Shown here: positions 1 through 7,816 of the stretch, one piece after another
Numbering within the stretch: position 1 is the first letter of the stretch
How the letters are laid out: every line of letters begins with the position of its first letter
IMG/VR virus record: IMGVR_UViG_3300035698_007621
Coordinates: 1 to 33,842 of that record
Source: a virus
DNA: 33,842 bases
Strand: one strand, 5' to 3'
Made by a program: the position numbers and the translations under genes
The notes under the pieces: generated by a model
The model's database searches: none
Told to the model about the DNA's origin: nothing
Seen by the model: only the letters and a program-made list of their open reading frames with translations

Positions 1-56
1 ATAAAAAATATTTTAATTCAGAACAAGAGGTAAGAATAGAATTTAGAAATATTTAA
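1..56 (+). CDS. C-terminal end of an unknown gene entering from the left
   Basis: Frame 3 is open from the window edge to a TAA at 54-56 and reads KKYFNSEQEVRIEFRNI. The mixed, non-repetitive composition looks like the tail of a real protein. The stop lies three bases before the ATG of the next gene, as expected for tightly packed co-directional phage genes. Nothing can be said of function. Confidence 0.45.
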   Translation, partial: KKYFNSEQEVRIEFRNI

Positions 57-59
57 ATT

Positions 60-461
60 ATGACAAAAATTCAAGAAAAAATAATTAAAATACAACAAAT
101 AATAGAAAAAGATTCATATAGAAAATTTATGATTTTTTTATCACATGTTGATGATGTTGTTCATTTTGATTTTAGAAATATTAAATATTCTAAAGAAAAT
201 AAAACTGGTTTTGATAAGACATTTGATTTAATGAATGAATTGGGATTATTATATATTGCATATAAAGCTGATGGAATGAATACATTTTATAATATTTCAA
301 ATTATAATATAAATACTCAATTGATTATTGATTATTTAGAAAAAGATGCAGATGTTAATGCGTATTTAAATAGAGATTTAAGAACAAATAATAGATTAAA
401 TAAGAAATTTAAGAATATCATCAAATTATTAAAAGAAACATATAAAATTAAAAATGAATAA
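60..461 (+). CDS. hypothetical protein, 133 aa
   Basis: I do not recognise this protein. It is Lys/Asn-rich and probably mostly helical, with a short aromatic stretch around residues 22-40 (KFMIFLSHVDDVVHFDF) and a basic C-terminus. No signal peptide, membrane segment or catalytic motif is visible. The start follows an A/T-rich stretch without Shine-Dalgarno sequence, as is usual in Bacteroidota genes. Its last eight bases overlap the ATG (454) of the small membrane-protein gene that follows, which suggests translational coupling. Confidence 0.6.
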   Translation: MTKIQEKIIKIQQIIEKDSYRKFMIFLSHVDDVVHFDFRNIKYSKENKTGFDKTFDLMNELGLLYIAYKADGMNTFYNISNYNINTQLIIDYLEKDADVNAYLNRDLRTNNRLNKKFKNIIKLLKETYKIKNE

Positions 462-686
462 AAGAGAAGATTTTTTTGATAAATATATGATAATAACTCC
501 TTTAATAATAGCTATTTTGGGAACTATTGGGTTATTTGTCATAACATTTGGTACCATACGAATAAGCACCGGCTAACTCCGTTAATATTTTATGCTTTTA
601 TTATATGTGGATTAATGATATTTTCAATATTATGGCAAGCACCCAAGATAACCAATTATTTAAATAAAAATAACCAAATTAAATAA
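454..686 (+). pseudogene. two-helix small membrane protein gene broken by a 32-base insertion
   Basis: From the ATG at 454 the frame reads MNKREDFFDKYM, then a hydrophobic segment (IITPLIIAILGTIGLFVITF), then runs into the 16S-like insert and stops at 574-576 after 40 codons. A different frame from 582 to 686 reads a second hydrophobic segment (LIFYAFIICGLMIFSILW) and a polar tail ending at TAA 684-686. Removing exactly 550-581 joins codon 547-549 to codon 582-584 in frame and gives one 67-residue protein with two adjacent membrane helices. I infer that the intact gene encoded a helical-hairpin membrane protein and that the insertion frameshifted it. A 40-residue single-helix product could still be made. 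Confidence 0.6.
550..581 (+). other. 16S rRNA-derived fragment (helix 18 5' strand, Bacteroidota type)
   Basis: The stretch starting GGTACCATACGAA and continuing AAGCACCGGCTAACTCCG matches the universally conserved 16S rRNA sequence at about E. coli positions 485-515. The GGTACC...GAATAAGC part has the form seen in Bacteroidota 16S genes. It holds the 5' strand of helix 18 (the 530-loop stem) and stops just before the GTGCCAGC loop sequence. It is far richer in G+C than its surroundings and interrupts a membrane-protein reading frame. No other part of a 16S gene is present, so it is not a functional rRNA gene. The match is from memory of the conserved sequence, not from a search. Confidence 0.8.
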
Positions 687-734
687 ATAATTAAATAGAA
701 AAACAATAATAAATAATTAATTTAAATTAAAAAT

Positions 735-1424
735 ATGAATAATATGAATAAAGATTTTACAAAATTTGCAAAAAGTCAAGGAATATCAAGTATGAATTTA
801 CATAATTACAATAGTATTGTAAGTAAACAAATTAAAAACAATAATTATATTTCTCCAACAATTATTGAAGAAAGACAAATGAATGTTGCACAAATGGATG
901 TATTTTCCAGACTTCAAATGGACAGAATTATTTTTTTAGGAACTGATATTAATGATTATGTTGCTAATGTAATTCAAGCACAATTATTATTTCTTACATC
1001 AACTGATCCAGAAAAAGATATAACAATTTATATTAATAGTCCTGGTGGTAGTGTTCATGCAGGATTAGGAATTTATGATACTATGCAATTAATTGAACCT
1101 GATGTAAGCACAATTTGTACAGGAATGGCAGCATCAATGGGAGCTATATTATTAACTGCAGGTCAAGATGGTAAAAGATTTGCATTACCACATTCAAGAA
1201 TACTTATACATCAACCAATGGGTGGAACCCAAGGTCAAGCATCTGATATGGAAATTGTAGTTAAACAAATCAATATTCTTAAAAAAGAATTATATGAAAT
1301 TTTATCCTCTCATTCTGGACAAACATATAAAAAGATTGAAAAAGATTCAGACAGAGATTATTGGATGATTGCTCAGGAAGCAAAAGAATATGGTTTGATT
1401 GATGATATTTTAAAAAGAAAATAA
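735..1424 (+). CDS. clpP: ATP-dependent Clp protease proteolytic subunit ClpP
   Basis: A full-length ClpP serine peptidase (family S14, 229 aa). The conserved core begins near residue 42 (PTIIEERQ) after an N-terminal extension of about 40 residues. The catalytic triad is visible by alignment with E. coli ClpP: Ser134 in GMAASMGA, His159 in LIHQP, and Asp208 in SDRDYW. The INSPGG oxyanion-type motif is at 100-105. In bacteria ClpP forms a 14-mer barrel fed by ClpX or ClpA ATPases; no partner ATPase is encoded in this window, so it may use a host unfoldase. In phages it could act in host takeover or as a prohead-type protease, but that is inference. A convergent terminator follows downstream. 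Confidence 0.95.
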   Translation: MNNMNKDFTKFAKSQGISSMNLHNYNSIVSKQIKNNNYISPTIIEERQMNVAQMDVFSRLQMDRIIFLGTDINDYVANVIQAQLLFLTSTDPEKDITIYINSPGGSVHAGLGIYDTMQLIEPDVSTICTGMAASMGAILLTAGQDGKRFALPHSRILIHQPMGGTQGQASDMEIVVKQINILKKELYEILSSHSGQTYKKIEKDSDRDYWMIAQEAKEYGLIDDILKRK

Positions 1425-1425
1425 T

Positions 1426-1563
1426 ATTAAAATTAAAAGAAAAAAAGAATTAACATTAACTGAAGTAAAAGAAAGATTTTATATTATCCATAAAAATACT
1501 GGTTGGGAAGGTTGGATTGATTTTTTATCAAAAAATAATAAAAAAGAACCATTAATTTTTTAA
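1426..1563 (+). CDS. possible small protein without ATG start, about 45 aa
   Basis: Frame 1 after clpP is open from 1414 to TAA 1561-1563 and reads like coding sequence: TLTEVKERFYIIHKNTGWEG, then WIDFLSKNNKKEPLIF. There is no ATG in this frame; an ATT at 1426 is the first plausible initiator. The stop lies inside the terminator hairpin. It is either a small gene using a rare start or the surviving 3' end of a decayed gene. No function recognised. Confidence 0.35.
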   Translation: MKIKRKKELTLTEVKERFYIIHKNTGWEGWIDFLSKNNKKEPLIF

Positions 1564-1572
1564 TGGCTCTTT
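1543..1572. terminator. bidirectional intrinsic terminator between clpP and the gp32 gene
   Basis: An inverted repeat AAAGAACCATTAA / TTAATGGCTCTTT encloses four T. On the plus strand there is one A-C mismatch; on the minus strand it becomes a G-U pair, so the hairpin is stronger for minus-strand transcripts. T tracts follow on both strands. It sits between convergent genes. Confidence 0.7.
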
Positions 1573-1601
1573 TTATTTTTCTATAATAACTTGATTATTA
1601 A

Positions 1602-2558
1602 TTAATCAATTGAAAAGAAATCATCTGCAGCAGTAACATCATCATTTTGAAATGATTCAACTTCTTTTTTCTCGGTTGATGTAGCTTGTTGATTTGCAAC
1701 ATAAACTTCTTCTCCATTCAAATTAGCGAATATTGAATTAATTTTTGTTAGCATTTCATCATCCCATATTTTAGGTTTATAATCATCTAAATTCACCTCT
1801 TTTACAGTTAAAAATTCTTTAATTTTTATTTGTACTTTTGAATTTGAAATTTTACCATTTTCATCAATTGGTACAGATCTCCATATTTCTTTTTTTTCGT
1901 CATAAAGTCTAAGTGGTTCTGTATCCGTAAATGCAGACGTATCATAATTTTGATATCCTGCTTTTTCTTTGATAATTAATTTAAAATCTTTCCCATAAAT
2001 TATATCAAAAACATTTACACTTTTCCCCGACACTTCTCCTTGTCTTTCAGAATTAATTTTATTTTTAATAGTATAACCATAAGGATATACTAAAACTTTT
2101 CCTACTAAATCTGGATATTGTTCATCTTCAACAATTAATACATAAGAATAATATTTAGTTGTTCTATTTAATAATTGTGCTTTTGCGTTGTCTGCTGCAT
2201 TTTTAGAATTAAATAATTTCCAATATTCAGTACATAATGGACAATCTTTATCATAATTTTTCTTACAATCATAATATCCAGATATACCAGAAACATTTTT
2301 AATATCCACATAATGTACATGTTTTTCTATGGCACTTGGTCCAATTTTCCCATTTTCTAAAATGTTAGGAAGAAATCTTAAAGTTGCACGATATCCTATT
2401 TTTTTATCTTTTGCATCAGTTAATTTTGGTCTGTAAATTCCATCATTGATGGTTGGTTTGTTGTCAAAAACTGACATTGTTTCATCATCTGCTTTCACTC
2501 CGGAAAACAAAAAATCATCTGCTAAATTTTCATTTAAATTTTCACTCATATTTTTCAT
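1602..2558 (-). CDS. 32: single-stranded DNA-binding protein, T4 gp32-like
   Basis: 318 aa, near the length of T4 gp32 (301 aa). The N-terminal part is acidic and Asn-rich. The OB-fold core has the typical YRATLRFLPN stretch (56-65), and the zinc ligands are His80 or His82, Cys98, Cys106 and Cys109 (YDCKK...DCPLC). SYVLIVEDEQYPDLVGKVLV matches the gp32 core pattern ending in EGKVF. An Asp/Glu-rich tail ends DDVTAADDFFSID, the region that in T4 recruits replication and recombination partners. It should coat single-stranded DNA and work with UvsX and the gp41 helicase encoded further on. The leader shows repeats and a hairpin suggestive of T4-like autogenous control. Confidence 0.88.
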   Translation of the reverse strand: MKNMSENLNENLADDFLFSGVKADDETMSVFDNKPTINDGIYRPKLTDAKDKKIGYRATLRFLPNILENGKIGPSAIEKHVHYVDIKNVSGISGYYDCKKNYDKDCPLCTEYWKLFNSKNAADNAKAQLLNRTTKYYSYVLIVEDEQYPDLVGKVLVYPYGYTIKNKINSERQGEVSGKSVNVFDIIYGKDFKLIIKEKAGYQNYDTSAFTDTEPLRLYDEKKEIWRSVPIDENGKISNSKVQIKIKEFLTVKEVNLDDYKPKIWDDEMLTKINSIFANLNGEEVYVANQQATSTEKKEVESFQNDDVTAADDFFSID

Positions 2559-2575
2559 AATATTTTTTATATGAG
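2545..2575 (-). promoter_or_regulatory. hairpin enclosing the gp32 start codon
   Basis: On the minus strand CTCATAT and ATATGAG form a 7-bp stem. The loop between them holds the first ATG (2556-2558), and the second in-frame ATG (2547-2549, codon 4) lies in the distal arm. Folding would hide the initiation region. Short A/T stems arise often by chance here, so a regulatory role is only a suggestion. Confidence 0.35.
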
Positions 2576-2586
2576 GATAATTGTTT

Positions 2587-2668
2587 TAATCCATTAAATC
2601 TTTAAAATCTTTTAAATTTATTATTCTTTTAAATCCTTTAATTCTGTTAAATCTTTTAAATCCTTCAT
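2587..2668 (-). repeat. A/U-rich direct repeats in the gp32 leader with a 15-codon micro-ORF
   Basis: Read on the minus strand, the leader repeats a unit close to GGATTTAAAAGATTTAA about four to five times, giving many UUAAA elements in the RNA. T4 gene 32 mRNA has a translational operator with an unstructured UUAAA-rich tract bound cooperatively by gp32 beyond a pseudoknot; this tract is in the matching place. It also contains an ATG-started reading frame at 2668-2621 encoding MKDLKDLTELKDLKE, which may be a leader peptide or chance product of the repeats. Confidence 0.5.
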
Positions 2669-2978
2669 AATGATTTTTTAAATATGGAAATCTAACCATA
2701 TATAAATATATTAAATATTTAAAAAAAGTTTTTAATTTTTTCTTTTATATTTAACTTATTAAAAATTAATATTAAAGCGCTTTAAATATTAAATTTGTTT
2801 ATATATTATAACATCAAATAAAAGTTTTAAAATAATTTTAATCTTTTCAATTTAAGTTATAAATTATATAACATATATATTTATTATAAAAAATGAATTT
2901 TAGAAAGTTTGATAAATGATTGATAATCAATATATTACAAATTAGATAATAACTTGATTTTTAAGATTTTAAAAAAAA
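2669..2978. other. gene-free A/T-rich stretch between gp32 leader and next gene
   Basis: No convincing coding frame is present. It holds a perfect 14-bp palindrome TTAAAGCGCTTTAA at 2772-2785, the only G+C-containing symmetric site here, and an inverted repeat GTTATA/TATAAC at 2856-2872. The palindrome could be an operator for the gp32 gene. The sequence ATAATAACTTGATT at 2946-2959, just after the stop of the 116-aa gene, also occurs at 1582-1595 just after the gp32 stop. No Bacteroidota-type promoter was found. Confidence 0.4.
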
Positions 2979-3329
2979 TTAAATTATTTTTAAATTTTTT
3001 ATTTCAGTCAAAATAGATTCATAATTTTTAAAATTTTTCATAATTTTTTTTTCATAATTAGGATCTTTCATAATTTTGTATTTAATCATATTATTTAAAG
3101 CATTAACTAAAATAGAAGAAGTTATATTTGAATAATTTATATTTTTATTTTTAAATACAGATAATACATGAAGTTCAATATCAAGACAAAAATTATCATA
3201 TAAAATATACCTTTCATCTATTTTTAATTGTTTTAATAATTTGTTAATATTATTCATAAATTCTTTTAATTCTTTATAATATTCAACAAATATGTATTCA
3301 ATTTTTTCTTTAATAATATTTAAATTCAT
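2979..3329 (-). CDS. hypothetical protein, 116 aa
   Basis: Not recognised. The protein is Ile/Asn/Lys-rich and looks helical throughout, with probable coiled-coil character in residues 1-40 (YYKELKEFMNNINKLLKQLK). No membrane segment, signal peptide or metal motif is seen. It lies on the minus strand, divergent from the large structural gene that starts at 3396, so the 66-base gap between them must hold promoters for both directions. Confidence 0.55.
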   Translation of the reverse strand: MNLNIIKEKIEYIFVEYYKELKEFMNNINKLLKQLKIDERYILYDNFCLDIELHVLSVFKNKNINYSNITSSILVNALNNMIKYKIMKDPNYEKKIMKNFKNYESILTEIKNLKII

Positions 3330-3395
3330 ATTTTATTATATATTTTTTTTGAAGAGTTCAATTTTAATATATAATTTAAAATTATACAAATTGAT

Positions 3396-6300
3396 ATGTC
3401 AATACCATTAAGATATGATGATTTAGGAACAATAAATGCAGTTAAATTAATACCAAAAATAGATAAATACAATGGATATATTCAACTTTATACAGAATTA
3501 GATTCTCATATAGAAGAAGGGGATACAGTATTTATTACATTTAGTGGAGATACTGCAAATTATCCAGATTCAAGTATAGATTTAGATAATTATATTTATA
3601 TGATAAAATCTGAAGATTTTATCTATTCTGATTATGTAACAGGTTATAAAGTTATTTATGTAAATAAAAATAATAATTCATTTGTTATTGATAGAAGTAT
3701 ATTAACAATACAAACTGATGAAATTTATAATCATTATGTTAGTAAAGTTGTTGTAAAAGATATGACAATAGAAAAAGGTCAAATAGATTCTACATTATTT
3801 AAAAATGTAAATTTAAATAATGATGGTGTAACTGATGATGTAACTTGGATTCAAGGGGTTGTATTAAATGGTGATATTAATAATGTTGATTTAACAAATA
3901 AATATGAATCTAATTATATTACTCAAAAATTAGAATATGTTGATACAACATATAATTATACTAAATATATTAATTTAAATAATAATTCATTTGGATATTC
4001 ATTCTATTATAATTTAACATCATCAATCACAAATAGTGTAATATATGCTGGGGTTTTTTATAATTGTAATTTATCATCTACAACTCAAAAAATAATCAAT
4101 GGGGGATATTTTGAACAATGTACAATTGATAATTATATAATTAATGATGGTTATTTTAAAAATACGATATCATTAGCAGATAATATTATATGGAATAACG
4201 GAACATGGGATGGAAATATATTTACAATTTTATCTTGGGGTAATGGGTTATTTTTAAATGGTCAATTTGGTTTTGATGGAACTTCATCTCATACTTGGGG
4301 TAATGGATATTTTGTTGATGGTACTTATAAAGGATCTTTATGGAATGATGGAAATTTTCAAGGTGGAAATTATATTGGGTCATATTGGACTACAGGTGGT
4401 CAAGAATTTTCATCAATTTGGGAAAATGGTATTGTGAATGGTGGTGTTTTATCTGGGAAAACTTCTGGAAATACTAATGAATTAATTTTTAGAAATGTTA
4501 ATATAAATGATGGTTCACTATATAATTTAATAATTAATAATTCTATAATAAATGGAGGAGAAATTAATACATCAATTATTAAAAATTCTGTAATTACAGG
4601 TGGTCAAGTTTCGGGAAGTACAGTTTTTAATTCATCAATATCAAATGGTTCATTATTAAATAGTGATTTATCATATAATAATTTTGAAAATTTAAATTCA
4701 ATAATTGATGAATCTGTATTTTTATTTAAAAATACAATAAATTATGCAACAATTTCTAATAGTTATTTTGTAAATCCCACAACAGTAAATAATGGAAATT
4801 TTACTAGTAATATATTTTCATTAGATGTGAAATCTGGCTTAAAAGGAACAGTTAGAAGTAAATATTTAACAAGTGCAAGTACAATTGAAGAAATTATTTA
4901 TATTGAATTTGAAAATGGTCATTATTTTACATCTGCTGATTCAGGAAAAACAATATATTTATGTGGATTCGAAGTATTAAATTTAAATACAGGATTTACA
5001 ATTTCACCATATACAAAATATAAAATTCCTGGAACAACAACTGTATTTAATTCTGTTGGAGATAATTATATTTTAGTCGAGGAAACAATGGAAGATTATT
5101 ATCAAGGAATAAGTGGATTTATTTCAATATATGATTTAGAAAATATACCATCTGCAACAACAACAATTAATAATGGGTTGTTTAATTCTGATGAATTTAT
5201 AGGAAATGCTAATATTTATAATGGTGTTTTTAATTCCACAACAATGAGAAGTGGAATAACATTTTATAATGGTGAATTTAAAGGAGGTAATTTTAGTTCT
5301 ACAATAGAAGATTCTGAAAATATTTGGATTAATGGGAATTTTCATAATGGGAATTTTGGTAGAACATTAACTAATGATTATCCAACTATCCACGTTTCAA
5401 TGTTTTCTGATCATACAGAATTAATTACTAATACAACAGCCACAACAAATATTGTTATAGAAGAAATTTATCCATTGATAATATATACTCAGAATAAAGT
5501 TTCTGAAGATATTTCAAATAATTATATGACTACTTTCTTAAATTCATTAGCTTGGGAAGATGAACAAATTTTACCAACAACATCTCCACAAGGAGGAACT
5601 TATTCAATAAATCCAGCTAAAATAGTTTTTAAAGTTAATTGTGGAATAGATAAATTATTAATGTTGAGTTGGTTAAAAGAATCAAGTAAAAGTTTAGATA
5701 TAATTGATCCAAATTATACAATAGTTAATCCGGATACTGGATCAACTGATATTTATCAATCATTTAATGATTTATATGGTAGTAATGATTATATATATGA
5801 TGGTTATACTTATGATTCAGGAGATTATGTTTATCTTATTTTTAAATCAGATATTATTAATGATATTTATATTAATGCATCTCAAAATGAAAAATATGCA
5901 TATGATAAAAATTTTAAAAATGCCTGGTCTATCGCAAATTCTGGTTATTATACACATCCATTACCTGTTTTAAGTGCCGTAACTACTATTAATAGTGGTG
6001 GTACTGATAATGTTTCAGGAGTAACGACTTATGAAATGAATTATGATGATGCGGGAGTTCCTCAAACTTCTGGAACAAATTGGATTTATGGTTCACCAAT
6101 TCCACCATGGTGGTGTGATATTAATACTGGCACATCAACCCATTATGTGAATTGGGAAGGTTTAATAACTGGTGCAACAGGATTAAGTTTTGATACACCT
6201 GAATCTTTTGCTGATGATTCTGTTGAAGAATATAATATTGCAATTTCTGGTGCATCAACAACAGGACTTGAATATTTAATTGAAGATTCAAATAATTTCT

Positions 6301-7583
6301 TAAGTAAAGAACAAGAATTTTTTAATTCAACTTTACAAACACCCTTTGGTAATAATTTTTATGAATGGATGAAATATCATATTGGATTTAAAAATTCTCG
6401 TGGTCATATAACATCTGGATTAACAAGTAAATATGAAACAACATCTAACATAACAAGTAATATTTTACATTGGGATTATACTGGAATTACTAATGAAACT
6501 TGGATTCCTGTTCATAATATTGGTGGATATAATTCATATAATGGATATACCCCTATAAGTAGTGATGATGGTGGTATAATTTGGACTGGATTAACAAATA
6601 CTGCAAATACTTATCAAATACTTGTGAATTTTACTGGAGATATAAGTATTGCATTTCATTCTGAACAACCAAGTGGAGTGACATCATATATGAAATCTAT
6701 ATCTAAAACATCAACTAATATTAATAATAATGTTGAATTTTTATTTGATAATATACCTGCAAATGCGCATTGGATTTCTATTGCTAATAATGCATATTCT
6801 GTTGTGAAATCTGTTGAAATGTATAGAAAATATAATTTGTCTGAAATTGATGGTAATTATATTATACCAAATACTGGATTAAGTTGGTATGGTGTTCCAA
6901 TGGTGGATCAAAATATAAATTATAATGATGATCAAATGATTACATCTGCATCTTCAATATATAATTATAATTCACAGGAAACAATAATATTTGAATCATA
7001 TTGGAAATTTAAAAAGAATTTGATTAAAAATAATAAAATTGAATATTATTTATTAAATTCAACAGAATCAGTATTTTCTAATTATTATAATGAAGATTAT
7101 TATGATGATGGTTCAACTGGGAATGTTGCTGATGTTGTATTTACTACTGATGAAAAAGTTGAATTTCAAACTTGGAATTCAAATATTCAAACAAGTATGA
7201 TTAATTTTAATAGAGTTTGTGGAATTCAAATGAAAACTGTAAATGTTCCTTCACCAATAATTGATTCATATAAAGATGATTTTTATAATGGCAATTTTTA
7301 TAACGGGGTGTTTTATGGTAAATGGCATGATGGTAAATGGGGTAATGGAGAATTTAAAGGTTGGAATTCTGCGACAACAATTACGACTTCAGGATCAAGT
7401 CAACATCTTCAATCACCAATAGCAATAAATATTACTAATGCTTTAAATGTAACACAATTTTATGAAAATTATAATCATTTAAAAAAGAAAGATTTATATT
7501 ATGATATTGCTCCTTGGGATGATGCAAATAAAAAGAAATCTGAAATTATTTCAATAAAATTACCTAATAAATATAGAAGTTAA
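3396..7583 (+). CDS. large repetitive virion protein, probable tail fibre or adhesin-type structural protein
   Basis: 1395 aa, the longest gene here. After an N-terminal region of about 150 residues it is dominated by short beta-strand repeats rich in Asn, Gly and aromatic residues. From about residue 265 the pattern is W-x-N-G-x-(F/W), for example WGNGLFLNGQF, WGNGYFVDGTY and LWNDGNFQGG. Near 1296-1325 MORN-like units appear (FYNGVFYGKWHDGKWGNGEF). Such regular strand-turn repeats suggest a beta-helix or beta-solenoid, common in phage fibres and host-binding proteins. The central and C-terminal parts are Thr/Ser/Asn-rich. No enzymatic motif or signal peptide is visible. It lies apart from the baseplate block but could form part of the same tail. 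The exact role is inferred. Confidence 0.6.
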   Translation: MSIPLRYDDLGTINAVKLIPKIDKYNGYIQLYTELDSHIEEGDTVFITFSGDTANYPDSSIDLDNYIYMIKSEDFIYSDYVTGYKVIYVNKNNNSFVIDRSILTIQTDEIYNHYVSKVVVKDMTIEKGQIDSTLFKNVNLNNDGVTDDVTWIQGVVLNGDINNVDLTNKYESNYITQKLEYVDTTYNYTKYINLNNNSFGYSFYYNLTSSITNSVIYAGVFYNCNLSSTTQKIINGGYFEQCTIDNYIINDGYFKNTISLADNIIWNNGTWDGNIFTILSWGNGLFLNGQFGFDGTSSHTWGNGYFVDGTYKGSLWNDGNFQGGNYIGSYWTTGGQEFSSIWENGIVNGGVLSGKTSGNTNELIFRNVNINDGSLYNLIINNSIINGGEINTSIIKNSVITGGQVSGSTVFNSSISNGSLLNSDLSYNNFENLNSIIDESVFLFKNTINYATISNSYFVNPTTVNNGNFTSNIFSLDVKSGLKGTVRSKYLTSASTIEEIIYIEFENGHYFTSADSGKTIYLCGFEVLNLNTGFTISPYTKYKIPGTTTVFNSVGDNYILVEETMEDYYQGISGFISIYDLENIPSATTTINNGLFNSDEFIGNANIYNGVFNSTTMRSGITFYNGEFKGGNFSSTIEDSENIWINGNFHNGNFGRTLTNDYPTIHVSMFSDHTELITNTTATTNIVIEEIYPLIIYTQNKVSEDISNNYMTTFLNSLAWEDEQILPTTSPQGGTYSINPAKIVFKVNCGIDKLLMLSWLKESSKSLDIIDPNYTIVNPDTGSTDIYQSFNDLYGSNDYIYDGYTYDSGDYVYLIFKSDIINDIYINASQNEKYAYDKNFKNAWSIANSGYYTHPLPVLSAVTTINSGGTDNVSGVTTYEMNYDDAGVPQTSGTNWIYGSPIPPWWCDINTGTSTHYVNWEGLITGATGLSFDTPESFADDSVEEYNIAISGASTTGLEYLIEDSNNFLSKEQEFFNSTLQTPFGNNFYEWMKYHIGFKNSRGHITSGLTSKYETTSNITSNILHWDYTGITNETWIPVHNIGGYNSYNGYTPISSDDGGIIWTGLTNTANTYQILVNFTGDISIAFHSEQPSGVTSYMKSISKTSTNINNNVEFLFDNIPANAHWISIANNAYSVVKSVEMYRKYNLSEIDGNYIIPNTGLSWYGVPMVDQNINYNDDQMITSASSIYNYNSQETIIFESYWKFKKNLIKNNKIEYYLLNSTESVFSNYYNEDYYDDGSTGNVADVVFTTDEKVEFQTWNSNIQTSMINFNRVCGIQMKTVNVPSPIIDSYKDDFYNGNFYNGVFYGKWHDGKWGNGEFKGWNSATTITTSGSSQHLQSPIAINITNALNVTQFYENYNHLKKKDLYYDIAPWDDANKKKSEIISIKLPNKYRS

Positions 7584-7599
7584 ATATTTTTTTATATCT

Positions 7600-7803
7600 T
7601 TAAAAAGCAAAATAAATTTTAAATTCTTTTTCTGTAAATATTTTATTGTTTATTTTTCTATATATTTTATATCTATCATTAATTTTATCTACTAAATACC
7701 ATTGATTTTTTTCATAAACAGGTTCATCACCATCATAACAATCTAAAAAATAATCTTTTATACACATAACTATGTTATGTTCCCCATAATTCATTTTTCC
7801 CAT
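7600..7803 (-). CDS. hypothetical protein, 67 aa
   Basis: A small soluble protein with an aromatic, mixed-charge sequence (DEPVYEKNQWYLVDKINDRY), which could be a small beta-barrel or SH3-like fold. It lies 13 bases downstream of the spanin-like gene on the same strand and converges on the fibre gene. I do not recognise a family. Confidence 0.5.
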   Translation of the reverse strand: MGKMNYGEHNIVMCIKDYFLDCYDGDEPVYEKNQWYLVDKINDRYKIYRKINNKIFTEKEFKIYFAF

Positions 7804-7816
7804 AATATATTTTTTT

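Noticed and set aside
2700-2712. T4 late promoter TATAAATA on the plus strand
   Set aside because: The exact octamer occurs here, but no plus-strand gene follows within 600 bases and such A/T octamers are expected by chance.
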